A DNA stretch of 64,000 nucleotides, taken from NCBI RefSeq assembly GCF_033118175.1, contig NC_083699.1, positions 33,909,001 to 33,973,000 of the forward strand. The letters run 5' to 3'. Of this stretch, positions 44,605 through 55,286 are shown piece after piece; the first letter of the stretch is position 1, and the number at the start of each line of letters is the position of its first letter. A program made the position numbers and the translations under genes. A model generated the notes under the pieces. The model did no database searches, was not told the origin of the DNA, and saw only the letters and a list, made by a program, of their open reading frames with translations. Origin of the DNA: Dama dama (lineage: Eukaryota; Chordata; Mammalia; Artiodactyla; Cervidae).

Positions 44605-46703
44605 TTTTTTTAAATTTATTTTTATTAGTTGGAGGCTAATTACTTTACAATATTGTAGTGGTTTTTGCCATACATTGATATGAATCAGCCATGGATTTAC
44701 ATGTGTTCCCCATCTCAATCCCCTCTCCCACCCCCGTTCCATCCCATCCCTCTCGGTCTTCCCAGTGCACCAGCCCTGAGCACTTGTCTCATGCATCCAA
44801 CCTGGGCTGGTGATCTGTTTCACCCTTGATAGCATACTTGTTTCAATGCTGTTCGCTCAGAACGTCCCACCCTCGCCTTCTCCCACAGAGTCCAAAAGTC
44901 TGTTCTGTACTTGTGTGTCTCTTTTTCTGTTTTGCATATACGGTTATCGTTACCATCTTTTAAAATTCCATATATATGCGTTAGTATACTGTATTGGTCT
45001 TTATCTTTCTGGCTTACTTCACTCTGTATAATGGGCTCCAGTTTCATCCATCTCATTAGAACTGATTCAAATGAATTCTTTTTAATAGCTGAGTAATACT
45101 CCATAGTGTATATGTACCATAGCTGCCTTATCCGTTTGTCTGCTGATGGGCATCTAGGTTGTTTCCATGTCCTGGCAATTATAAACAGTGCTGCGATGAA
45201 CATTGGGGTGCACGTGTCTCTTTCAGATTTGGTTTCCTCGGTGTGTATGCCCAGGAGTGTGATTGCTGGGTCATATGGCAGTTCTATTTCTAGTTTTTTA
45301 AGGAATCTCCACACTGTTCTCCATAGTGGCTGTACTAGTTTGCATTCCCACTGTTTGCATACCAACAGTGTAAGAGGGTTCCCTTTTCTCCACACCCTCT
45401 CCAGCATTTATTGCTTGTAGACTTTTGGATAGCAGCCATCCTGACTGGCGTGTAATGGTACCTCATTGTGGTTTTGATTTGCATTTCTCTGATAATGAGT
45501 GATGTTGAGCATCTTTTCATGTGTTTATTAGCCATCTGTATGTCTTCTTTGGAGAAATGTCTGTTTAGTTCTTTGCCCCATTTTTTGATTGGGTCATTTA
45601 TTTTTCTGGAATTGAGCTTCAGGAGTTGCTTGTATATTTTTGAGATTAATCCTTTGTCTGTTTCTTCATTTGCTATTATTTTCTCCCATTCTGAAGGCTG
45701 TCTTTTCACCTTGCTTATAGTTTCCTTTGTTGTGCAAAAGCTTTTAAGTTTCATTAGGTCCCATTTGTTTATTTTTGCTTTTATTTCCAATATTCTGGGA
45801 GGTGGGTCATAAAGGATCCTGCTGTGATTTATGTCGGAGAGTCTTTTGCCTATGTTTTCCTCTAGGAGTTTTATAGTTTCTGGTCTTATATATAGATCTT
45901 TAATCCATTTTGAGTTTATTTTTGTGTATGGTGTTAGAAAGTGTTCTAGTTTCATTCTTTTACAAGTGGTTGACCAGTTTTCCTAGCACCACTTGTTAAA
46001 GAGGTTGTCTTTTTTCCATTGTATATCCTTGCCTCCTTTGTTGGAGATAAGGTGTCCATAGGTACATGGATTTATCTCTGGGCTTTCTATTTTGTTCCAT
46101 TGATCTATATTTCTGTCTTTGTGCCAGTACATACTGTCTTGATGACTGTGGCTTTGTAGTAGAGCCTGAAGTCAGGCAGGTTGATTCCTCCAGTTCCATT
46201 CTTCTTTGTCAAGATTGCTTTGGCTGTTCGAGGTTTTTCATATTTCCATACAAATTGTGAAATTATTTGTTCTGGTTCTGTGAAAAATACTGTTGGTAGC
46301 TTGATAGGGATTGCATTGAATCTATAGATTGCTTTGGGTAGTATAGTCATTTTCACAATATTGATTCTTCCAACTCATGAACATGGTACATTTCTCCATC
46401 TATTTGTGTCCTCTTTGATTTCTTTCATCAGTGTTTTATAGTTTTCTATATATAGGTTTTTCGTTTCTTTAGGTAGATATACTCCTAAGTATTTTATTCT
46501 TTTTGTTGCAATGGTGAATGGTTATGTTTCCTTAATTTCTCTTTCTGTTTTCTCATTATTAGTGTATAGGAATGCAAGGGATTTCTGTGTGTTAATTTTA
46601 TATCCTGCAACATAACTGTATTCATTGATTAGCTCTAGTAATTTTCTGGTAGAGTCTTTAGGGTTTTCTATGTAGAGGATCATGTCATCTGCAAACAGTG
46701 AGG
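44605..46703 (-). mobile_element. young L1, 5'-truncated, inserted in BovB
   Basis: 2.1 kb antisense L1 from the RT FADD box (46703 end) to the 3' UTR at the left ('tactttacaatattgtagtg'). Exact 14-bp target-site duplication at 44591-44604 and 46704-46717. ORF2 is damaged in three visible places: a TGA in the WIGRIN block near 46373, one base missing near 46130 and an 11-bp insertion at 45352-45362. Confidence 0.96.
44820..46703 (-). pseudogene. L1 ORF2 RT/C-terminal remnant
   Basis: Minus-strand frames in order: 46522-46761 (SLFADDMILYIENPKD, RT), 46105-46356 (FVWKYEKPRTAKAILTKKNG), 45335-45955 (C-terminal core with KCWRGCGEKGTLLHCW, then out of frame), 44820-45407 (ECKLVQPLWRTVWRFLK to the C-terminus). 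The frame changes follow from the single-base deletion and the 11-bp insertion. The plus-strand frames in this stretch are shadows. Confidence 0.9.
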
Positions 46704-46869
46704 CACTCTCCTCTTTCACTTTCATCAAGAGGCTCTTTAGCTCTTCTTCACTTTCTGCCATAAGTGTGGTATCATCTGCATATCTGAGGTTATTGATATT
46801 TCTCCCAGCAATCTTGATTTCAGCTTGTGCTTCATCCAGTCCAGCATTTCTCCCAGGCTCTTTCTATTC

Positions 46870-47000
46870 AATTTAACCAGAATTTATTGATTACACATGT
46901 ATGAGATACTCTACCAGATACCAGAAATACCTCTACACATGCACACAAATTTCATGTCCTCAAGAAACTAACAGAATAAATGAAATAATGAGACTATATA
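46870..47000 (-). mobile_element. L2-like fragment, antisense
   Basis: 'aatttattgattacacatgt' followed by 'ataccagaaatacctctaca' and 'tcatgtcctcaagaaactaa', in reverse-complement L2 3'-end order. Confidence 0.6.
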
Positions 47001-47099
47001 ATAATTCATTATGAATCAGTGTGAAAAATTCAAAAAGAGAATCATGTACTAAATATACCACGAGGGTCCCAAAGGACAAATAAGTCCCCATCTCAGTAA

Positions 47100-47932
47100 A
47101 TGGCCCCACCATTCAACCAATTGCTTAAGCCAAAAACTGTGGTGATCATCTCAGAGTCCTTTTATTCCCACAGCCTCCACATCCAGTCTGTCAGCAAGCC
47201 TGTAAACCTCCATATCAATGCATATCCCAAATACATTCACTTTGCTCCTTTTCTACTACTATCATCATTTTACCCCCTATCAGTCTCCTGTGAGTCTCTG
47301 CTTCCAGTCTTGCCTTCAGACTGGAAGAGAAATCAGGGTGAGCTTTCTACAACATTGATTGAATCATAGCCCTTTACTCTTTATAACTTACTATAGTGAT
47401 TCCTAGCTACACATAAAATCCAAACTTCTTTCCATGGCTTATGAAGTCTACATGATCCAGCCTCTGCTCCCCTTACTACCTTTCTCATCCTCTCCACTTT
47501 TTTTCCCATTCATTCTGCCCCGATTTCTGTCCTCGGATACAAATTTGTTCTAATTTTGGCGTCTTCACATTGTCTGTTCCTCCTGCCTGGGGCACTCTTC
47601 CTTCAGATCCCCTCATATCTCTTCCCATTATTCATTAGTAGTAATGAAGACTTATACTCCCCCATCACTTAAAGGTCTCTTCCTTGATCATCCTACTTTA
47701 AGTGATGACAATGACGACTAATATTACTACTCTCTATTATATCCCTGTGTTTGTGTCTTTTATAAAAATTTTGAAATTCAAAATTATCTTTATTTACTTA
47801 TTTATGGTCTGTTCTCCTCACTACAAGGCAAGAAACTATTTCACTTCTGCCTCTCAACAAAGCTTAGCATGGTCCCTGGCATCTTGTAGGTACACAATAA
47901 CTATTTTTGAATAATATTAACTCCAGTTAACA
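47100..47932 (+). mobile_element. L2, long 3' portion
   Basis: More than 800 bp in L2 order: 'ttccatggcttatgaagtct', 'tgcctggggcactcttcctt', 'actacaaggcaagaaactat', and the end 'taggtacacaataactattt'. The frames at 47100-47369 and 47702-47914 are not genes. Confidence 0.8.
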
Positions 47933-47934
47933 TT

Positions 47935-48180
47935 TATATTATACCTACGGTGTTCCAGGTGCTGTTCTAACACTTTATAGGAATTAACTTAATCTTTGCA
48001 ACAATGTTATAAGATAGATTAGATACTACTATCATCTTTATTTTATAGGCAACAAATAGAGACTCCAAGGGGCTAAGTAACTTGTCCAAACTTATACAAC
48101 TCCTTTAGTGTCAGAACTAGGATGCCAAACCTGAGTCTAACTTTAGAGCATTTGCTCCTAATGTCTACACAGTATCACTT
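47935..48180 (-). mobile_element. MIR, antisense
   Basis: 'gtgttccaggtgctgttcta', 'ttacaacaatg' region near 47998 ('caacaatgttataagataga'), 'ggctaagtaacttgtccaaa', matching the reverse complement of MIR along most of its length. Confidence 0.85.
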
Positions 48181-48297
48181 CTGCAAATGAATTCAGTGTT
48201 GAACTTTGCTTATGTGGAAAGGATAATTACTCTGAGAAGAAAATGCTCTGGTGGAGTTTTGAAGGACAACTAAAAGTTTGCCAGAGAATAAAGGCCA

Positions 48298-49313
48298 ATG
48301 GAAAAAAGACAACCTCTTTAACAAGTGGTGCTGGGAAAACTGGTCAACCACTTGTAAAAGAATGAAACTAGAACACTTTCTAACACCATACACAAAAATA
48401 AACTCAAAATGGATTAAAGATCTAAATGTAAGACCAGAAACTATAAAACTCCTAGAGGAGAACATAGGCAAAACACTCTCCGACATAAATCAAAGCAAGA
48501 TCCTCTATGACCCACCTCCCAGAATATTGGAAATAAAAGCAAAACTAAACAAATGGGACCTAATGAAACTTAAAAGCTTTTGCACTACAAAGGAAACTAT
48601 AAGTAAGGTGAAAAGACAGCCCTCAGATTGGGAGAAAATAATAGCAAATGAAGAAACAGACAAAGGATTAATCTCAAAAATATACAAGCAACTCCTGAAG
48701 CTCAATTCCAGAAAAATAAATGACCCAATCAAAAAATGGGCCAAAGAACTAAACAGACATTTCTCCAAAGAAGACATACAGATGGCTAACAAACACATGA
48801 AAAGATGCTCAACATCACTCATTATTAGAGAAATGCAAATCAAAACCACAATGAGGTACCATTACACGCCAGTCAGGATGGCTGCTATCCAAAAGTCTAC
48901 AAGCAATAAATGCTGGAGAGGGTGTGGAGAAAAGGGAACCCTCTTACACTGTTGGTGGGAATGCAAACTAGTACAGCCGCTATGGAAAACAGTGTGGAGA
49001 TTTCTTAAAAAACTGGAAATAGAACTGCCATATGACCCAGCAATCCCACTTCTGGGCATACACACTGAGGAAACCAGATCTGAAAGAGACACGTGCACCC
49101 CAATGTTCATCGCAGCACTGTTTATAATAGCCAGGACATGGAAGCAACCTAGATGCCCATCAGCAGATGAATGGATAAGGAAGCTGTGGTACATATACAC
49201 CATGGAATATTACTCAGCCATTAAAAAGAATTCATTTGAACCAGTCCTAATGAGATGGATGAAGCTGGAGCCCATTATACAGAGTGAAGTAAGCCAGAAA
49301 GATAAAGAACATT
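48298..49313 (+). pseudogene. L1 ORF2 C-terminal domain, interrupted
   Basis: The 361-aa frame (48278-49363) contains an open ORF2 C-terminus from KKDNLFNKWCWENW through the cysteine motif (CWRGCGEKGTLLHCWWEC) to EVSQKDKEH. The insertion then adds about a dozen foreign residues and a stop. The last ORF2 codons resume at 49610-49640 beyond the insert. No endonuclease or RT is present. Confidence 0.92.
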
Positions 49314-49593
49314 CTATTATAGGGCCTGTATCTTCACATATAAATTTTAGAATAAGCTGGTAGGAAGTTTTTTTTAGGAATTGCATTAAACCTTGGATTA
49401 ATTTGGGGAGAACTTATATCTGTACTATGTTGAGACTTCCAACATATATTGGAAGCTCTTCTTGGATTTCTTTTATCAGCATTTTGTAATTTTCAGCAAA
49501 AACAAATCCTGAGTGAATTTTGTTAAGTGTGTATATAATAATTCATTTTCTTTGGAACTATTATAAATGGTATTGTGTTTAAAAAAAAAAAAA
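49314..49593 (+). mobile_element. retroposed cDNA of antisense old-L1 sequence, with poly(A)
   Basis: The insert body (49314-49580) is the reverse complement of old L1 ORF2 ('ttggattaatttggggagaa', 'ctactatgttgagac' region near 49420, 'ttcttttatcagcattttgt'). It ends in about 13-16 A's at 49581-49596. The direct repeat 'aaagataaagaacatt' at 49298-49313 and 49594-49609 flanks it. The poly(A) lies on the same strand as the antisense sequence, so the RNA template was antisense to an old L1. Confidence 0.88.
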
Positions 49594-50194
49594 AAAGATA
49601 AAGAACATTACAGCATACTGACACATGTATATGGAATTTAGAAAGGTGATAACGATAACCCTATATGCAAAACAGAAAAAGAGACACAGAAATACAGAAC
49701 AGACTTTTGAACTTTGTGGGAGAATGTGAGGGTGGGATATTTCAAAAGAACAGCATGTATACTATCTATGGTGAAACAGATCACCAGCCCAGGTGGGATG
49801 CATGAGACAAGTGCTCGGGCCTGGTGCACTGGGAGGACCCAGAGGAATCGGGTGGAGAGGGAGGTGGGAGGGGGGATCGGGATTGGGAATACATGTAAAT
49901 CCATGGCTGATTCATATCAATGTATGACAAAACCCACTGGAAAAAAAAAATAATAATAATAAAAAAAAATAGTAAAAAATAAATAAATAAATAAATTTGC
50001 TTTGAAAATAAAAAAAAAAAAAAGAGAATAAAGGCCAGAAAGGCATTCTAAGTTGAGGGAAGAGTGCATTCAAAAGTTTGTATTTTGTAAAATCATTTGT
50101 ATATATCTTTTCATATCTGCATATACTTTACATTTCAAATAATACTTATTATATACCTATATGCCCTGAGTGATGCACATATATATTAGTTTTT

Positions 50195-50528
50195 GTTTAT
50201 TTATTTATGGCTGTGCTGGATGTTCTTTGCTGCATATGAGCTTTCTCTAGTTGAGGCAAGTGGGGGCTACTCTTTGTTGCAGAGTGTGGGCTTCTCACTG
50301 TGGTGGCTTCTCTAGTTGTGAGCATGAGCTCTAGGTGCACAGGTTTCAATAGTTAATGGTGTGTGGGCTCAGCAGTTGCAACAATAGGCTCTGGAGTGCA
50401 GGCTCAGTAGTTCTGTCCCACAGACTTAGTTGCTTCATGGCATATGGAATCTGTCTGGACCAGGGATTGAACCCATGTCCCCTGCAGTGGCAAGAGGATT
50501 CTTAACCACTGGACCACCAGTGAAGCTG
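50195..50528 (-). mobile_element. CHR-type tRNA-derived SINE, antisense
   Basis: 'tttatggctgtgctggatgt', 'gggctactctttgttgcaga', 'gggcttctcactgtggtggc' and the tRNA-like head 'ttcttaaccactggaccacc' identify the cetartiodactyl CHR family. Flanks at 50178-50194 and 50529-50545 form a 17-bp target-site duplication with two mismatches. Older than the Bov-tA copies, given its divergence. Confidence 0.88.
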
Positions 50529-50559
50529 CATATGTATTCGTTTTTAACATTTTTTCTGG

Positions 50560-50750
50560 AAGGGGCGTTGGACAAGAATCGAGAAAAATCTGTGTTCTAT
50601 CCCCTAGCATCCTAGCATTTTAAATTTCTATGACCTCTTAAATGCACTCTCAACCTCAGTTTCCTTACTAGTAGAATGGGAATGATAATCCTACATTTGG
50701 AGATGCTGGGAGTCCTGAAGGAGATCATGGACGTAAAAGATGAGTGAAGA
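50560..50750 (+). mobile_element. MIR SINE
   Basis: 'atttctatgacctcttaaat', 'caacctcagtttccttacta' and 'agtagaatgggaatgataat' match the MIR core. Confidence 0.7.
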
Positions 50751-51168
50751 TCATAACAGGCAAAGAGAAACTTTATGTTCTCTCCCTCACATAACTTAGT
50801 TTAATAATTGCAATAGTTTTCACACATCTGTGAGATCTCTAATCTTGTTCTGACATTTATACCTTTTCTATTTTCCCCTTCATCAGTCATACTTCCTCTA
50901 TAAATTTTTCTTTTCTAGTTTCTAGAGGTAAATGTCTGTATCTGTTATGTCTAGTTTGGCTCTAAATGACCCTTGAAGCATAGCTTTAACTGTATTCCAC
51001 AAATTTTGATATGTAGCATTTTCATTATCATTGAATTCAAATATTTTCTAATGTGCAGAATGGTTTTCTTCTTTGACACCCCCTTGCATATTTAAAAGTT
51101 TACAATTTAATTCCTAAATCTGTGGGGTTTTTAGCATTGTTGTTATTGGTATCTAATACATTTCCACT

Positions 51169-51393
51169 GGGTTTCCCAGGTCGCGCTAGTGATCAAGGAC
51201 CCACCTACCAATGCAGGAGACGTAAGAGGCACAGGTTCAATCGCTGGGTCAGGAAGATCCCCTGGAGGAGGGCATGACAACCCACTCTAGTATTCTTGCC
51301 TAGAGAATCTCTTGGACAGAGGAGCCTGGCAAGCTACAGACCATGGGGTCACAGAGTTGGACACAACTGAAGCGACTTAGCATGCACGCACAT
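51169..51393 (+). mobile_element. Bov-tA SINE, full length
   Basis: Head 'gggtttcccaggtcgcgcta' (51169 on), end 'tgaagcgacttagcatgcac'. The 9-bp repeat 'atttccact' at 51160-51168 and 51394-51402 flanks it. Confidence 0.95.
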
Positions 51394-51888
51394 ATTTCCA
51401 CTATGCCACAGAAAATGCTCTGAATTATTTTAATCTTTTGAAATTTTCTGTGACTTGTTTTATAGTTTGGCTCATATCAATTTGGATAAATATTCCACAT
51501 TCACTAAAAAGAAAGCAGTCTAGGGTGAAGTGTCCAGTTTTTCACTTTTGCTATTTAAATCTTCCATGTTCGTATCATTTTTTGGTCTGCTTGTTTCATC
51601 AGCTATTGGGAGAGGTGTATTAAAACTTCCAACATGATTGTGGACTTGTCTCTATCTTCTTTTAATTCTGTCCATTTTTCCTTTGTATATTTTAAATCTC
51701 TTGTCATTTGGTACCTATAGTCAGAAATTTTAATCTTCTTGTTGAGCTGAAACTTTTATCATTATGAAATGTATAAATGTACCAATATGCTATCTTTTAA
51801 TTTTGTCTGAGAATGCCTTCATTTTTGAAAGATGTACTCACGGTGTATAGAATTCTAGGTTGACAATTATGCTCTTTCAATGCCTTGA

Positions 51889-51902
51889 ACTGAACTGAAC
51901 TG
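51889..51902 (+). mobile_element. minimal BovB tail insertion
   Basis: About 14 bases of the (ACTGA)n tail, flanked by 'aatgccttga' at 51879-51888 and 51903-51912. It looks like a target-primed insertion that kept only the terminal repeat. Confidence 0.75.
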
Positions 51903-52584
51903 AATGCCTTGAAAACATAATTCCTTTGTACTTTGATTCACATTGTTTCTTTAGAGAAAATATATTATTCTTGCTTCTTTGAAAGTAATGTTTTTTTCTC
52001 TCTGCTTTTAAGATTTTTCTCCTTGATTTTGGTTTTCAGTTGTTTCTGTATTATGTGCTTAGCAATGGTTTTCTGTAGCTGTTCTGTGTAGGGTCTGCCA
52101 TACTTCTTTAAAATGTGGTTTGATATCTTTTAGCTGTTTAGGAAGTTCTCTCCCATTATCTCTTCAACTAGTGCTTCTTTCTGTCTACAAATATATCTGA
52201 TATGCCTCTGCTACTTTTTTCTGCATTTTCATTGTTTTGTGTATGCTTGTCTGATGCTTCTTCCTGAACTGTGTTCTGCATCATAAATTCTTGCTTAAAC
52301 TGTCTAACTGGCTGTTGAACCCCGTTATTCTATTTTTCATTTCTAAAATTTTTATTTCATTCTTTTTTATAACTTTCTATTTCCTGTTGGGGTTCTCTTC
52401 CTTGCCTTGCCTTTTAATTCCTTGGACATATGGAACAGTTATTTTTCAGCCTATGTCTGATAATTCCATTATCTCCTATGTATTATTTTCTATATCTGCT
52501 TTCCCTTTTTCTTCCATTTTACTATTTTACAGATATGTTGAGGCTTTGGATAATAGTATTTTTCTCTAAAGGGGATTTACATTG

Positions 52585-52813
52585 TGTGCATACTAAGTCG
52601 CTTCAATCGTGTTTGCCTCTTTGCAACCCAACCCTAAGGACTGTAGCCCACCAGGCTCCTCTGTACAAGGAATTCTCCAGGCAAGAACGATGGAGTGGGT
52701 TGCCATCCCCTCCTTTGGGAGATCGTCCTGACCCGGGGAATGAACCAACATCTTTGTGTCTCCTACATTGGCAGGCACATTCTTTACCACTAGTGCTACT
52801 GGGAAGCCCCGGG
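52585..52813 (-). mobile_element. Bov-tA SINE, full length
   Basis: Complete reverse-complement element ending 'ctactgggaagccccgg'. 9-bp target-site duplication 'tttacattg' at 52576-52584 and 52814-52822. Confidence 0.95.
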
Positions 52814-53264
52814 TTTACATTGGTTTCTGGTAAAAAGACAGGCTCGGACCACTGCCAATCTTAAGATTATCTTAATCCAATTAGGAAATGAATTTATTCA
52901 AATCTGGGCTTTAATTCTTGTAAGGTACAGTAAGCCTAGGTTACCCTTGAGCTTGGGCAGGTGGTGGGGTGCTCATGAACCTTGCAAGTTACCTTCCTAT
53001 AAGGAATACTACTGAACTTTCTGAGAAGAAGGCCAGAGTGCCTGGGAACTCAGCAGGAACCTGCCCGCTGGGGCAGCTGCTCTACTTGCCAGAAGTTACC
53101 TTCATGTCAGGGGGAAGGATGTCTGAAATTCACTGGGTGTGAGCCCCAGTGGGTACACGAGAGCACTCCCTGGGCAGCACCACAGCAAGGAGGAGTAAGA
53201 GCACACTCAGACCAAGGAGGAGGGAGGCTTAAGACTGCTCATTCCCACATTACATTATTAAAGA

Positions 53265-53700
53265 GCTGAAAAGAAACTTACATTAGTGGAATAGATTAAT
53301 AAAATATACTTGTAAAGCAGTTTTATATAAAGTAATTTGGTCCTACATACAGCAATGTAGACATATCTCAAAATATAATTTTTAGTGAAAATTGCAGAAG
53401 TATTATAAAGTAACTTTTAAAATATACAAAGCCATACAAATGTGATATATACATAGGAATGTATCAGGTTCAGGATGTTGGCTACCTTTGGGAAAAGTAA
53501 GGAGAGAACAGGATTGGAAAGAGACACACAGGAGAATTTAATTATTTCAATAATATTTTATTACAGCTTAAAAGATCTTATCAAATGGAAAATGACTAAA
53601 TAGAGTAATGTGTACCCACGGTTTTATACTATTCTTCTTTCTTTTCTATATGTTTGTCATTTTATAATAAGATATTTTTTAATAAGACAGGCTGGGTGGA
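53265..53700 (+). mobile_element. old L1 3' end (L1M type)
   Basis: 'gaaagacacac' type 3' UTR blocks: 'ggttcaggatgttggctacc', 'tttgggaaaagtaaggagag', 'tatatgtttgtcattttata'. Diverged, but in the right order. Confidence 0.6.
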
Positions 53701-53813
53701 GTCTCTGTTATCTGTCACAGAAGATATTTCATAAGTAGTCATGAGCATTACTGTTTCAAGAAGGCCGTTCCATAGAGATGATTGTAATTTGAGACTTTCC
53801 CAGTCTGTGCTCT

Positions 53814-54074
53814 TTGTTGCTGTTGTTCGGTCACTCAGTTGTGTCCAACTCTCTGTGAGTCCATGGGCTGCAGCACATCAGGCTTCCCTGTCCTTGACTA
53901 TCTCCCAGAGTTTGCTTAAACTCATGTCCATTCAGTCTGTGATGCCATCCAACCTTCTCATCCTCTGTCACCCTCTTTTCCTCCTGCCCTCAATCTTTCT
54001 CAGCATCAGGGTCTCTTCCAGTGAGTCAGGCCTTATCAGGTGGCCAAAGTACTGGAGCTTCAGCATCAGTCCAA
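53814..54074 (-). mobile_element. BovB 3' end, strongly 5'-truncated
   Basis: 261-bp antisense BovB terminus ('ttgctgttgttcggtcactc' at the left). The exact 10-bp repeat 'tctgtgctct' at 53804-53813 and 54075-54084 defines both ends. Confidence 0.95.
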
Positions 54075-54084
54075 TCTGTGCTCT

Positions 54085-55286
54085 GGATGATTCTAACAGA
54101 TGTTCTGTGAGAAAAAAAACAAACTTCCTGCTTAAATAAGATGACTCTTGACTGGTTATAATATATATTGGCATATTCTGAAGGACAGGGGAACATTTTT
54201 TTAAAAAAATCCATTTAACTCAAACTTTCTTGGCCCCAGATTTTTCTTCTGTGTGATACTCATTGATATCTTACTGAACCCTATTCTATGCAGCACAGAC
54301 AAGTGTTGATCTGCTAAAATAAACTGTGGTTATAACATACATAATTCAAGTTGTAAATGTAAGAGACAAAATTATGCTATTAAAGAAATCATCCTTTTGT
54401 TTAAATTGAGTATAATTTCTCAAGTGATAAACACAGTTCTCCCAGTATTTGATTTTACAGCCATACCTTATCAACCCATTTGTGATACCTTAGTTCAAGG
54501 CTTGATTTTCAACTGAAGCATCATTTATAGTAGAAAATATTACAAAGGAAAAGTGGTGTGACCTATATGTCCATTCCAATCCCACCAATTTTCCTGATTC
54601 TACACAAGCTCAATCAGTCGTAACACCCTTTAATTATCCACTAAAATAGTCGTTTTCCAGTTCAAAGCATTCAAAACCTACAAAAGCTTATGTTTGGGGC
54701 AGTGATTGACAGTACTCTTTGGGGGTGGGACCAGAGAAATGCAGCTAATTCTTCACTATTTCTTCTTATGGATGTTCTCATTATTGAAAAGCACAAACTC
54801 AGATTTTGTAAATACTACTTGTCTAGTCAAAGTGTTTGATTTTTAAGTGAATCAAGGAATGCATAAAAGCAATCTAAATGAAAATATACCATCAGGTCAC
54901 TTGCTGGAACCATTTAATGTAATTTGCAGACCTCACTATTTGTCAGTTTTTCTATAAACACATAAATTTCAGTATAATCTTAATTTGTAAAATAGTAAGA
55001 AAGGCTTGCCAGGGATGACTTATTCAACAGTTGAAAATTGGCACTACATTTAAGCGTTGAGAAAGGATTATTCTCCTTTAAAGTTCTTTCATATAAGCAG
55101 TTGACTCTCTCTGGTATCACAAAAATGTTTATTCGCTCATTCACTTATTCAACAAAGGTTTGCTTTTTTAACATGCCAGGCATTAAACAGCTTTAAGCTA
55201 ATTTTGGCCAAATCAACTCGTCTATAACAATGATCAGTGAGATAACCGAAAAAGCTTTATGACCTTGGAATGGCATTATCCCTTTA
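54085..55286. other. no recognised feature
   Basis: Single-copy-looking AT-rich sequence. No repeat or gene recognised. Confidence 0.45.

Larger units (their letters stand above)
43905..46855 (-). mobile_element. BovB (RTE) LINE, split by an L1
   Basis: Antisense BovB parts 43905-44604 and 46704-46855 are co-linear once the L1 is removed. The left part holds the 3' end and C-terminal coding blocks (frames 44053-44259 and 44196-44549). The right part ends within 'agcaatcttgatttcagctt'. The 14 bases 'cactctcctctttc' occur on both sides of the L1. Confidence 0.95.
48298..50022 (+). mobile_element. young L1, 5'-truncated, itself interrupted
   Basis: Plus-strand L1 from 'aatggaaaaaagacaacctc' to an A-rich tail. 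Exact 15-bp target-site duplication 'agagaataaaggcca' at 48283-48297 and 50023-50037. It is nearly identical to the plus-strand part of the L1 at 40.0-41.4 kb. A polyadenylated insert at 49314-49593 splits it just before the end of ORF2. Confidence 0.96.
51000..53250 (-). mobile_element. old L1 (L1M type), antisense, 5' region, multiply interrupted
   Basis: Blocks read as antisense old L1: 'cacaaattttgatatgtagc', 'aacatgattgtggacttgtc', 'gtgtatagaattctaggttg', 'aatccaattaggaaatgaat'. Interrupted by SINEs at 51169 and 52585 and by a BovB tail at 51889. Boundaries, especially the right one, are approximate. Frames at 52291-52864 are not genes. Confidence 0.65.

Noticed and set aside
52291..52864. 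Overlapping 92-aa and 144-aa hydrophobic frames
   Set aside because: The sequence is antisense old L1 followed by a Bov-tA. Hydrophobicity comes from T-rich composition.
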